Assembly (NCBI GenBank): GCA_036245805.1
Contig: BTRK01000005.1
Span: 7,440,001-7,504,000, forward strand
Source of the DNA: Pristionchus mayeri
Taxonomy: Eukaryota; Nematoda; Chromadorea; Rhabditida; Neodiplogasteridae
DNA: 64,000 bases
Direction of reading: 5' to 3'
In this document: in pieces, positions 45,299-57,504 of the stretch
Layout of the letters: each line of letters starts with the position of its first letter
How positions within the stretch are numbered: the first letter of the stretch is position 1
Notes under the pieces: generated by a model
Seen by the model: only the letters and a program-made list of their open reading frames with translations
Told to the model about the DNA's origin: nothing
The model's database searches: none
Made by a program: the position numbers and the translations under genes

Positions 45299-48072
45299 AA
45301 GATATATCAACATACGTTGGAAAAGCAGGTGATTTCTGGGTGCGGATTGAGTGCTAAATTCACCGAGGGATTATAGTGATTGCATAGTTGTTCCCTGTAA
45401 GGAAGCACATCAACGAATATCGTACAAATCACGGTAATTCCAAAGTATTATCACCTCATTAGGGCATTCATTGAACTAGGAAGTTGAACAAGATACATGG
45501 GAAAGGTTTGAGCGATTCATAACTTACTGGCAAGAACAAATCATTGATTCCTCATATCGACCGAGACATCCACTGCGATTGGAGAAGATGGTGTTCGATG
45601 CGCAACCCTGTATTGCATAGTTTCTTTTCCTAAATTTTCTTTTTTAACTTGACTTTTTTGACTAAAACTTTTCCTGACAAACAGTGAACCATTGTCAGAA
45701 TAGTGCCAAATAATTATACTAATACGAATACAACGCACCATGAGCCTAACTGACTGGCCGTAAATATATGTCAAGCACGCATCGCCATTGCATGTTGTGC
45801 TGACATACAATTGTTTAGTATTTAACAAGGTTGTTATTCAAAAATATAATACAAATGACCTAATTAAATAGTCTTCTACTACCACGTGTACTTACTATTC
45901 CATATTGCTCGACAATTCCCACTTGTTGCAAGTGATGGATTGGCAAAGGAAAAATAATGATGAAATGAAGCCAATCTTAGCCACGAGAAGCATTATTATC
46001 TAAGGCAAATGTCAAATTCAAGCTAATGCTTGTCGGGTACTAAAGTCATTTCGGGCGAGTTAGGAATGGGTGAAATTAGTGATCTCTCAAATTCACCTGT
46101 TACCTTCACTCAGCTTCGAAGGAAGTTTCCACTTTTCGCAATCTCCTCGAACGAGAGATCTAATCATACCCCGAACTCTATTGGAAGTGGCAGTTTCAAA
46201 TGTGCACTACTTTGTGAACTTTCCCAGCTCGCTTTCCAGATCTTTCTTCTTGAGCCTTATACGTTGATTTGTAATCGACACATCGCGAGATCGTGCATGA
46301 GATGACACGAAACTAACTGTTTATAAAATGAGCAATCGATGTAATTGATATCATTTACTTATTTTATAAATGAGATATGTGCAGTATCGCCGGAAAGTAT
46401 TCGGCCACTTCTTATTTCTGCTGTAGTTGTTGAATCAGAGTAGGTTTTGATATGAAAAGTTAAATGGGTGAGCAAATTCAATGGGTAATATGGTGCTCAT
46501 ATTGCGGTCTTATCCAAATTTCTCCCTGTTGTGTTGTGATGACGCAATCGCAGTACGCCTTTTCGAAAAATTTGGAGAAATTGTACGTGCCCGCCAAAGT
46601 TTCTGAGTCTTGAGCATCATCCCTGCCCAGTAAACAAATTTCAAGTTGCTGCGACATCGCTTCAAACTCATAACTTCGCTCCTAGACCAGCTAGAGACTC
46701 GTTCAAAGAAGCCAAATGATCTTTATTATGACCTTAGATGATCCTGAAAGTTTGGTATTGATCGCTCATCATTTGCCCTTAGGGCACACAAAAGACACTT
46801 TTCAGTTGGAACACAATTGGAACGAATGAGAATGATACACGTATAGTGTACATTTTTAAATAACATTATCGTAAAAAAATGAATGATGAAGCAATTTAAA
46901 TAGAAAATGTTTCGTTGATGAATGTTGATTTCATACTACAGCTCCCTTATTATCCACTCCAGCAGTTTGATTTTCGCTTCACGATTCATGTTTTTATATG
47001 CTTCCGATTTCTAAAAATTTTTTTTTTAATGTAACTCTTCTGAAAAAATAGAACAACTCTATAAACACGCAAGCTCACTTCGAACAGTTCCAATAATTCT
47101 TTTGATTCTACCTTTTTGACAATTTCTTCCAAACTATCCTGAACATGGAAAATTAGTATAGAAACATTAAAACATCACATTTCCGTGTTGTCGGTAATGT
47201 ATCGTGAAATCGAATTCAAAATGGAAGATTATCTTTTCGAGTGCGAATGGAGTAGTATGGGTACATCCTCCAATAAATTCTTGGATATATTCTTTGATGC
47301 TGCAACATGTATTTATGCGAAGGCAAAAATAGATGGAACCAAAAATAATATCTGTCAAAACTGACCTGCACTTTGTAAGCATCTGATAGATTTATGAATG
47401 TTTGCATTTTGCCAACTGAAAATCGATATTTGCGCAATATAATTTCGTAGAATACAAAAAGGCGACAACTTATACCTGCCGATAATTTCCTTGCACAGGG
47501 ATATATCCAATGAAGCAAGCCAATTAAATCCTGAAATTTCAGCAATTTCAGAAGCTATCAGGTTGTAACATAAGTTTTGTCGCGCCCAATCTCTTATGCA
47601 TTTTAACCTCAGAAATTCTTCGAATTAATTTAATCTCAATTTCGTTATTCATCATCAGTGAGGGCCTTCGTACTTTTTCTTACGCGCTTTACTTCAGTCC
47701 TGTCAAGGCAGTTGAGGAGGCACATTAGTCAGACAAAGTTGTACTGAGATAAGGATTACAAATCATTTTCACGCATCAGCTCTTCTTGAAAAGGATAAAT
47801 TATGCCGATTTTGTGTGATTTGCGTAAAGTACTACATATGTGCATAATTTTGAACCACTCACGGATAATGACAAACGAAAATCGTTTTAGAAATGTAGAC
47901 GAGTTTGTATAATGTGGATGGTTGGTGACGGTCGCGAAAACTTTCGCAAGCCGAATTTTCTTCTCAATAGATATCCAGATCCAAATAGTGGTGGAATATA
48001 GTTCACCCAAAGTGGTCAGTATGCAGACAAAGTTTGGGGTAGATTGGGTTCTGTTGAGATAAGTGGCTCCAT
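45299..48072. repeat. 2774-bp tandem duplication, unit 2
   Basis: Direct repeat of 42525-45298. The right end continues into the second half of the mariner-like element, showing that the transposon predates the duplication. Confidence 0.95.
45316..45993 (-). pseudogene. CRP-5 duplicate, exons 1-4 only
   Basis: Exons 45896-45993, 45739-45799, 45528-45607 and 45316-45394 reproduce the signal peptide and module 1 of CRP-5. The last seven exons are missing downstream. If transcribed, it could give a truncated secreted one-module protein, or splice on towards CRP-5; neither can be shown from sequence. Confidence 0.8.
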
Positions 48073-49606
48073 TCAGAACGATGGTATGTAAATTAAACTA
48101 ATGAAATCGGCACTTTGTTCATATTCCTACCTCGCACACATGTTCAATATCTGATTTGTTGTGTCCATCCTAACCATAAACCCTTCCCTTACTAGTATCT
48201 ACTTGGGATAAGTTTGGAAATAAATAGCTTTTGAATGACAATCTTTAATTCGAAACACCTAAACTTGCATATTTTGGTAAAATTGTGCGCGAATTGAATT
48301 AATAAAAATTCAAATTTCCCACAAGTGGAGTGTTCTTTCTCTCACTTGTTTAATGATAAATTATACCTCCATGAGTGGTAATTGGAACGCACTTATGTTA
48401 GTCACTGTTGTTGCAATTCTGGATTCAGAAGAGTTGGCCAAGTTGGCTACGAATCAGCGGCTAACCTTACACTCAGTGAAGTATATCTTTGATTCCGCTC
48501 AACATAGCACCATATCTGGCGTATATTTTGAAAGAGCATTGACGGGGTATATCACCATGCTGTAGAAGTTTGGTTCATTATTCATCTCTGCGAACTAGCA
48601 CCTGATCAAACGAATTAAAAAAATCTGCACCAAATTTAAATCAGTTCATATTAATATTTTTCGCATAGCCAGCGTGCGCAGTTCAGCTCTACCCTATGGT
48701 TTGAATGTGCATGAACACCCCAAACATATACTAGGAGGTCAGGCATTGATAATGTTTGAGAAGTATCCTTCATGGAAATATTGTGAACCTCCGAAATGCG
48801 ACAAAACTTATGTTACAACCTAATAATACAAATTAAAGTGTGTGTACCTCATAATTTTCATCCATTTCATATTTATCCTTATCTTCTCGATCGAAAATCT
48901 CACGGAATTTCTCCGAAACAGTTGACAAATACTGAAATACGCAATACATTTTATGATAATTTATTCTACATTGCACAGGGAATTTTGAAAGTTTCCATAT
49001 TCTATTTCCTACCTGTCTATTTGCATGTATCTCCTTCCCGTCAGCAATCAATACAACATCAGAATACTCCGAGGAAGCATCGAAATGAAATTGCGGAATT
49101 TCTCTCAAATAATCGCTAATTAGTACAAGAAAACTTGTGTTAAGTTGATAGATACATTAATCCACCTTAATCCAGTCGTTTTCTTCAAAAAAATCTTTGC
49201 AATAACATATTGCTCATATATATCATTTCCATCAAATACTCCTAGTATTCGCTCAGGGAAAACTCCTCTCATCCAACCACGTCTCGTTTCATTGTTAAGT
49301 GTAAATGCATACTGAAAATATAAACCAATATTATGGTAGCATTATTTATATGATTACAAAATAAAACCTCACAGTTTTTACTACGTTTACTGCCTGATTC
49401 TTCGGATTAATAAGAGTCAATTGTATGATTCCCTCGGCTTCCCATTCCACACTGGTTCTATGACCATGGTTAGCGACACGGCACATTGATCGTAACCAAT
49501 CATCTTCGTCCGGTTCTTCCTCATCACCTTCTTCAATTTCCGCCTCACAATCTTCGTCTTCAGTTTTACTAATCGCTGCTCTAGACTCCTGAGGACAACA
49601 CATCAT
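46936..49606 (-). CDS. MATH/BTB-type protein, gene split by a transposon
   Basis: Exons: 49373-49606, 49166-49311, 49013-49115, 48848-48931, 47476-47530, 47366-47415, 47179-47299, 47079-47138 and 46936-47010. The N-terminal part is acidic (EIEEGDEEEPDEDDW), then a MATH-like half-domain (FTLNNETRRGWMRGVFPERI). A BTB fold follows (YSDVVLIADGKEIHANRQ, YLSTVSEKFREIFD, LIGLLHWIYP, FINLSDAYKVQ, SIKEYIQEFIGG), with a C-terminal helix (NREAKIKLLEWIIREL). Such proteins are CUL3 ubiquitin-ligase adaptors, greatly expanded in nematodes. The intron 47531-48847 contains a complete mariner-like element. One junction (47366 to 47299) is off by one base in both duplicate copies, so the gene may be damaged. 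The start Met at 49606 is uncertain. Confidence 0.7.
47558..48823. mobile_element. mariner-like TIR element (1266 bp), copy A
   Basis: The ends TCAGGTTGTAACATAAGTTT and, inverted, TTAGGTTGTAACATAAGTTT are flanked by TA (47556-47557 and 48824-48825). A copy of the same length in the opposite orientation is at 58139-59404. Interior frames (47756-48010 minus and 48353-48565 plus) are shared by both copies but are not recognisable as a transposase. It lies in an intron of the MATH/BTB gene. Confidence 0.85.
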
Positions 49607-50796
49607 GCCAGTAACTAGAGAATCGAGAAGATTTCATTTCACACCGTTATTTTCTGTGAGAGCTAACAGAAATTATCGATGTTCAAAAATGATCGCTTCT
49701 CAGTTGAAAATAAAGAAACGGTCCAGATGAAGTAAATAGGGCGAAACTCTAGCCCCGGTTTTGGTTTCTTTCGCGTGAAAATTAAAGCTTAACCATTTTT
49801 TTTTGAAAAAAATGACCAAGACTGTACCACTCTTACAATTTATCACTCAGAGCTCAACTCGCTATATCGAGAGCTAACCAGCGATAGTCTTACAGTGAGA
49901 TACGCATCGAATGGTTTGTCATCCAAAAATTTAAGTCCAGATTCTGCCTACTGAGTAGCGATATGAACAGCCCCGAGTTATCACCAATACAATATGTACG
50001 TACTTCACTTCGACTATGGGGAATCAGAATCAAAGACAAAATCGTATTGCAGGTGAGTGATGAGTGAGATAATTTCCATATTATTCATGAAAAAACATGT
50101 TTTTTTTTAGAATTACTGGAAGATGGAACTTTCGCACGTATTGTAAGAGAAGGAGCGTGCATCACGCATCGAATGGAAAACATAGCTCGATGTAGGTCAT
50201 CAAATGACTGAGATATGGCCTTCCAATGCTTTAGATTATAACTCCGTACAATATGCATATTTCGCAAATCTGGGTGGGCATAATTTCTCCTCGCCCTCGC
50301 AATGACTAGTCCGACTTGTCTCAAAAATAAGGACACTTTTATAAAAAAAACTGTCGCAAAACGTTCCAATTTCACCACATTTTTACATGAGATCCGTGTT
50401 ATAATTAGCACAAATCCAAATCCGTGATTCTTGCTTACCATTTTATTCCTCCAATTTCGTTCATTCGCGTCATGGTAGTGTTATTATATGAAAAAGATCC
50501 TACAATAACTCCAGACGTGATGAAATCTAAATATGAAATATGCTCTCTAATATGAAATCTATATATGAAATATATTGGAATAATTAGAAGAACCTTCGGC
50601 ACGGATTTCGGAATTGTTGAAATGCGGCATCAAATATGTAATTTTTCCGAATAATTCTTTTTTTAGTTGTATGTCATCCCATCTGAGAAACATATGGATT
50701 ATGAAATATACGATTATTGCGAAATTTGGGACTTTTTTATTTGACATTTCACTTTATATTCGTCAGCAAATGCTATAAGTTGTATTTATGAATATG
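49607..50796. other. No gene recognised
   Basis: The upstream region of the MATH/BTB gene. A 118-codon minus-strand frame (50085-50441) has no family features. Confidence 0.35.
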
Positions 50797-52529
50797 TTAC
50801 GGTTTAAGTTTTTCAAGTCCTTCTTTGAGCGCTGTTCGCGCACCTTGCGATAGTTGTTTCATTTCGTCGCCTCCCTGAATGGTAAAACGAATATTTCTTT
50901 GAATGCAAACAAGAACAAACCACCACTACGTCCAGAGTGCCAAAGTATGCAACGGTTGACATTGTTTCAAATGTACCTCAAATGGAGTATATATATTGCG
51001 GTTCCTCAAAAGTTCAAGCGTCCGTTTTCGACGACAGTAAGGATCTTGTATAATTTTCCTATACACTTTACGTGCCTTATTTAACATAAGGAAGAGTGTC
51101 AGTAAATTTCACTCTAAAATCAAACGAGACCGTTTTGTTGATCACCAAAATCGCTCTGGAATACCGAAAATAGAATTTGTATAAATATAATTACAAACAG
51201 ATTACGACTAGTTGGCTGAGTGCCAAGTGACCCTGTTTGAACAAACTACACAAATGCAAACATTATGCAGTAGCTTTTGATCAACGTGAAGATATTTCAG
51301 AGTAAAGTCATTATGTGTGTTTTTTTTCAGTATTATTCATACATTTGGAGAGTATGCGCATTATATTTATATATCATACCTCTAACTGCAGGAGCCGATA
51401 TGTATCAGCAACTTTAAAATGGTCCAAATATTCCACTCCGCCTACATACGTGAATGCATTCTCAACTGAATCGATAATTGCCTAAAATACAACGCATTCA
51501 AACATCAGGGATAGGTCCTGTTGAATCATGATTTCGGCATTGTATTGTGTGAATTTGAAAGTAAATGGAGCAACTTTAGTATCTTCACAAATATTTTATA
51601 TATGAAAGATAATAATGTTAATAGCCACATGTGTTGAAAAGCGAATGGACCAAAGGACATACCTTGATACCAAAGCGGTCTCCCAGTTTAAAAATGTTCA
51701 GCAAGCGGAGACCGTCATCAGATTCAAGAGTATTTATTTCGTTAGAATAATCTAAAGTAAATTCAATATATTCATATTGTTTGTATTTCAAACGCATTAA
51801 TTACCTCCTAATTCATCCTCCAACGACGGATTGTGCAGGAACTTTAGCATCTCATGAAATTCCTGAATATCGATGCTTCATATATGCCACAACAATATGA
51901 TGAAAAAACAAAAAAAATATGATTTTATGTATGCAAAAGTGGATGTTTTTGCTCAAAATTTCGAATGAAATTCAGCGTGGTCATCAATATCGAATGCTAT
52001 TGGTATTGGTCACTAATACCTCATAGGCAACATCCTTCAACTCGATCTCATCTTGCTCGCCTTCTTTCCATTTGCTTGAAAAGAGTGAGTTGAAGTACAG
52101 AGAGTGAATGCGAAGGAACTGAAAAAAATGAAAAATTCTCCTAATTGTCTGTAGTTACTAAAAACACCTTTAACATTTATTTTTCGGTATTATCATATAT
52201 AATCGATCTTTTTCAGAATACATATAAGAAGCCGGTTCTATCTGTCTGACGATGTCCGAATGGAATTGTCACAGGATGTTTTCGGGGTTTTCGAGGGTGC
52301 CTAACATCATGGTAAACGTATTTTTATTAACTCAACTGGTTGGGTCTCGAAACCTGCAAGTTTTCGAAAAAATGATGTGTCAAGATTTGTTCGGCTCTTG
52401 TTCAAACGGACTCATAAACAATGATGGTTGTAACTTGGCTGACATCTTTTCCGGCGTAAATCCTCCTCCCATTGATCATAAATGTCGCATCAGTAAGATG
52501 ACTTCGAACGGTGAAATCAATTGGAGCAT
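50797..52529 (-). CDS. BTB-domain protein (5' end not found)
   Basis: Seven phase-consistent exons: 52435-52529, 52020-52118, 51805-51862, 51663-51751, 51380-51481, 50977-51075 and 50797-50874 (about 206 codons). Residues form a BTB fold: FTVRSHLTDATFMINGRRIY, FLRIHSLYFNSLFSSKW, EFHEMLKFLHNPSLEDE, LRLLNIFKLGDRFGIK, IIDSVENAF, then helices ending KEGLEKLKP. The first listed exon needs one base from an upstream exon that I could not find. A homologous first exon exists at 63100-63178 beside the fragment of a close paralog. No MATH half is seen. The likely role is substrate adaptor of a CUL3 ligase, by family. It may be a partial gene. Confidence 0.68.
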
Positions 52530-53628
52530 CTGAATGAATATTTGGAAATCAGGACACGATTTCCGTCCATTAAACAGCTAAATAATTAGGACTAGGTTGA
52601 ATGGGAACAACTGCGGCTTGCCGTATTTGGCATATCTAAAGCGGAATAATGGAATACTGTCAATAATGTCGTCAACTTACCACGTATATGTGTGCACTGA
52701 TCACTGTTATGCTAAAGCACGAATGCGAATTCAGGTATTAAAATACATTCAAATGATTCACCCAAAGGCAGTCTCTTGGGCGCTCCCAGCTTCAATTTCT
52801 TTGAAAGCGGTGGCATTCCAAATTGCCAAATGCTATAATATATTTGAGCAAAAATATTCATTCACAGTAAAGTACAGACAGTGAACAATTCCGAACATTG
52901 ATCAATATCGTCAGTGATAACTTTGATAGAGTAACCACGCCATTTTCCCGCCTTTTGTGCAAAAACGCCGTTAACGGGGCTTGACTGTTTTCGAATACGC
53001 GGTTACACAGTGGAACGGTCTTTCGTATTGGACTTATCAATGTCTTAACTGTCCCTTTACTAGGAGAATATGTTTTCGATCGAATGGCTAATGCGGCACA
53101 TATATTTGCACATGTCCCCGTATGCCCCTCTGTCGTGGCCTGGTCTCATGTAGGGATTGGACGGAGTAGCCGGATATTTATTTTTTAACATCGTCCTCGC
53201 ATAATGTACCATATTATGTGGTATGGCTCTCGTATAATCAATGAATTTATAAAAACGTTCGCGTGCGATAGAATGAATGCAATGGTTTGGGTGCCGTGTG
53301 GATGAGAGCTTGTCGAATTAGAGTGCCTCGATCACATGAACAATCTGAAATGAATAGATAAATACTATGCTTGGTTCATCCTGATAAAAAATAGTGTAGC
53401 AACTAATGGTAACTTGAGTTTGAGGAACGAAAAAAATCTTCTTTCTACTCACTACTCGTCTTTCCGAGAAAGGATTAATATACGTTTTATAATACGATGG
53501 ATAAACAGAGTGAACATTTTTGTGTAGACAGAAATAGCGAACAATCGAATTCCTAATAAATGCAGTACTCAGTGAATATAGCTCAGTTGTAGCATATTTA
53601 GTATTCTAGGTCAAGTGTTAAGAAATGC
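52530..53628. other. No gene recognised
   Basis: The plus-strand frames 52252-52533 and 52597-52884 are either antisense to BTB exons or lack motifs. The missing 5' exon of the BTB gene is not visible here. Confidence 0.35.
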
Positions 53629-53840
53629 CCTGCGCTTTAGCCGGAAAACGTCAATTTTCGAGTTTTGTCATTTCTCAATCAATCCGAACGATTGATACCT
53701 CGGAAATACAGAATTGTCGTTGCTATTAACGTTCGTAGGTGCGAGCACATGCATATTTTGAATTTTAGAAGTATCAATCGTTTGAATCGAATGCGAAATG
53801 TTGAAAATTGACGTTTTCTGACTACACCGCTGCGCTTTTA
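53629..53840. repeat. Old foldback related to the 1-1395 element
   Basis: GGAAAACGTCAATTTTC pairs with GAAAATTGACGTTTTC, and CGAACGATTGATACCTC with GAAGTATCAATCGTTTG. The left edge TCTAGGTCAAGTGTTAAGAA resembles TCTAGGTCAAGCGCTGAGAA in the first element. Confidence 0.6.
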
Positions 53841-54319
53841 TCAAAAACATGATCTTGAAAACTAAATAAGGCCTGAGCCGTTGTCTGCGCCCGCGAGGAT
53901 TCATCCGGCCGCAATGAGTATGCGGTCCGGAATCTCAAGGTCGTCAAACTGGTCAGAGCGGAAGAATGCATGAAGAGGGATCGACCGACCCGAGCGTGAG
54001 TTAGATTTTGCGTCTCTCTCTCATCTTCATTCTCCTGTTATCTCAACTCCCTCTCTCAACCGTCCTCCCCTCCTTCCAAGAAACGTAATCACTTGAACAG
54101 TGTTACCTCTTCAAGGTTTGCATTCAATACATTGTAATTCGTGCTATTTTGATGCACGCATCATTTCAAACGTATTTTTCGAAAGAACTCCCAATAGGCT
54201 TCTCACTCCACTATATGCAAATGCGCGGCTATTTTCCCCTCGAAATACGAGAGTCAGAAACAATTTTAAGAAAAATGTGAAAATGTCACATTTGAGAAAA
54301 CTTGGAAATTATAATTACC

Positions 54320-56213
54320 ACGTGTATCACGAGTCAGTGGATGTAATTCAGACCTGTCGGAAACATTTTCAAATTTTTGATCTCGAATTAGACCTTATTA
54401 TGGTATAGTAATACCCTGAAGTAATGATTTCGAAAAATATAGGTGATAGGTTCCAGAGCCGGCTTTTAGGAATTTTCCGGTTTTGCACCTGGTTCCACTG
54501 TATTTCAGCTCCCAGATCCGCTACAGAACTCGCACTGGGCTCAAAATGAGCGGAAAATTATTCTGAACAACTTTTATTTTGACAACTTTTTGAAATAACA
54601 GCAAGTTAAAAAGATATTTCTAAAAATGTTGAGTTCGAAACTTTCAAAAAATGTTTTCTCGATCACGCAGGAAACTTACAGCGGATTTTTATTAGATAAT
54701 ATGAAAGAAGATGTCTTCATACATCTAAGAAAAATATAACATCAAAAATCGAAAGGGGAAGTTGTTCCGATATTTCGCGTCAAAGGTATCAAATTGGCGT
54801 AGCATGACAACACATTCTATCTAGCGAATCCTAACGTCACATTCATTGAGAAATCGCAGTGATTTATTCGTTTTATCAATGTTATAACTAATTTTGTGCT
54901 GAAAAATTCAAAGTTTGGTGAAGTTCAAAAAATCGATTTTTTCGCCCTCGATTTATCGCATTTTTACACATCTCAAAGACAAGATTCTTAATCATACATT
55001 GACAATACCTATATACAACGTTTACTAGACCCCGAGAATGGTGAAAATATTCGAGAAACAATCCAGTCAAACTTCGAAATTTTTAGATTTATTCACACGA
55101 ACATGCCCTCCTGAGAGTTTCGGAAATATTGGAAGTTCATTTTTTTACCAAGGTAATACTGCTGTTGATAAATTTCCAATGCGAAAATATCTCAAATGAC
55201 GGGAATTGTTCAACTAATATTGAATTACTGGTATATTTTACAATTTCGGAAAATTCGAAATTTCCTGAACTGTCCATTTTGCGACGTTTCCAGAAACGTT
55301 GTCATTTGCTGTATTTGTGACGTTTTACAACTCATCACATCACATACCTTATATTACAATTGCAAACTGTTTCATAGCTAATTAACCCTGGTCAAAAAAT
55401 GAACTTCCAATATTTCCGAAACTCTCGGGAAGGCATGTCCATGTGAATAAATCTAAAAATTACGAAGTTTCAGTGGATTGTTTCGCGAATATTTTCACTC
55501 GTCTCGGGGTCTAGTACAGCTTAAGTACAGTTATTTTGTGTGTATCATTAAGAATCTTGACTTTGAGATGTGTAAAAATGCGATAAAACGAGGGCGAAAA
55601 AATCGATTTTTTGAACTTCACCGAAGATTGAATTTTTCAACACAAAATTAATTATAGCATTAACAAAACTAATAAATCACAGCAATTTCTCAATGAATGT
55701 GAAGTTAGGGTTCACTAGATAGAATGTGTTGTCATGCTACGCCAATTTGATTCCTTTGACGCGAAATATCGGAACAACTTCCCCTCTCGATTTTTGATTT
55801 TATATTTTTCTTAGATGTATGAAGACATCTTCTTTCATTTTATCTAATAAAAATCCGCTGTAAGTTTCCTGCGTGATGGAGAAAACATTTTTTGAAAGTT
55901 TCGGATTCAACATTTTTAGTAATATCTTTTTAACTTGCTGTTATTTCAAAAAGATGTCAACATAAAAGTTGTTCAGAATAATGTTCCGCTCATTTTGAGC
56001 CCAGTGCCAGTTCTGTAGCTGATCTGGGAGCTGAAATACAGTGGAGCCAGGTGCAAAACCGGAAAATTCCTAAAAGCCGACTCTGGAACCTATCACCGAT
56101 ATTTTTCGAAATCATTACTCCAGGGTATTACTATACCACAATAAGGGTCTAATTCGAGATCAAAAATTTGAAAATGTTCCCGCACTCCTCCACTGGCTCG
56201 TGATACGCGTGTA
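54320..56213. mobile_element. 1.9-kb foldback element
   Basis: Left CACGTGTATCACGAGTCAGT and right TGGCTCGTGATACGCGTG are inverted. The arms pair through GGTGATAGGTTCCAGAGCCG, GGTGCAAAACCGG, AAAAATCGATTTTTTG and CTTCCAATATTTCCGAAACT to a centre near 55260. A partial copy of one arm is at 60005-60240. Confidence 0.9.
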
Positions 56214-56487
56214 ACCTAAAAGGCTTAATGCGATTTGAATATGTGCATATGTTGGTCAACTCTTCCCCTAATATACGCTAACGAGGTATTTTAAGATCTT
56301 TAACGAAAAGGATTTTAGACGGGTTCAAACATCATGTTTCAAATCGAGCGTTACTTATTTCACAACCTAATAATATAAACCTAATCATTAAGATTAAGCA
56401 GAAAAAATTGCAAAAAAATATTAAATTGCATGCGTAGCTCAATGTTGAAAATTTTAATTAAAAGTTAGAAAAAAATGCAACACGACT

Positions 56488-56560
56488 TCGCCCACTGGGT
56501 TTCGAACCTTTGACACTCGGGTGCAAGAGTAAAAGCTCTACCACTAAGCAATCAGTTGCT
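56488..56560 (-). pseudogene. tRNA-like sequence (Cys-type), degenerate
   Basis: On the minus strand TTGCTTAGTGG (A-box-like, 56541-56551) and GGTTCGAAACC (near B-box, 56498-56508) have tRNA spacing. The anticodon stem TACTC/GAGTG encloses an eight-base loop with GCA, one base too long. The acceptor stem does not pair. It is a degenerate tRNA or tRNA-derived repeat. Confidence 0.45.
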
Positions 56561-57504
56561 AGCGCTTGTTTACGAGTACTACAACCTCTTCCTGTATGTC
56601 GGATTCTCCCCACTATCCCGATTTCGAGCAATCTGCCGTAGAGTACGAGCAAAGGGTTTCAGAAAATGAGATATCGCCCAAATTTAAAAAAAATCGTATG
56701 ATCATATTCAAGTCCATGGGGACACATTAGGTACAGACACAGAGTCATATGACTATTTTGACAGAACACTTGTGGTCTCTAAGTACACCAAAAAAATTTG
56801 TATCTGATCACAGGGAAGAGTTGTAGATGTTCCAAGGTTCGTAACGAGAACTTTATTAGATTGGGTAATACCGAAAATAATAACAAGTAATCATCTGATT
56901 TAGTGACATCTTGACGCTTCTGGATGACACTACAGATTTCTATTGAGAATGGTCACTGTTTAATGCGCGTCATTCCCTTATTTCACAGTGGCACTGAATT
57001 GTCTAATAAACGTATTGTTTCTGGACAGACACTGTTAATTCACTAAGAAAAGGAGAAGTATTTGAACGACCGGTTCATGCAACGCATACATAATAACATT
57101 TCCCCTTAAAAAAGGGGAACAAGAATGAATGTCAGTCGGTCACATCGCAATAGGATATTTTGGAGAATTTACCCCAAGACAGATGCAATATTTAGGTAAA
57201 GCGAGTAAACGAACAATTATCGATCATGAGATCTCAATAAACAGCGGGTGTAAATATCCTAAGAGGAATTGTATCACTTCGGTTAAAGTGATTTATAGCG
57301 GCCGATGTCTTCAGAAAATAATGGTTCATTCAAATGTATTGAGATATTTTTATCAATAAATTAATGCAAAAAGGGGAAGGACCAAGTTCAGATCAGATAT
57401 GATCGAAATGCGACAAAGAACGAAGATAAAAGTACGACGACATATTAAAAGTCTTTGCTGTTCGTTTATGTTTATAAAAATGCTCGGCATAAAAACGCTT
57501 TAAG
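56561..57504. other. No gene recognised
   Basis: Only short frames (57129-57359 plus is the longest) and no splice-supported exons. Confidence 0.35.

Noticed and set aside
48353..48565. 70-codon ORF repeated at 58397-58609
   Set aside because: It lies inside the 1266-bp mobile element and is shared only because the element is repeated; not recognisable as a protein.
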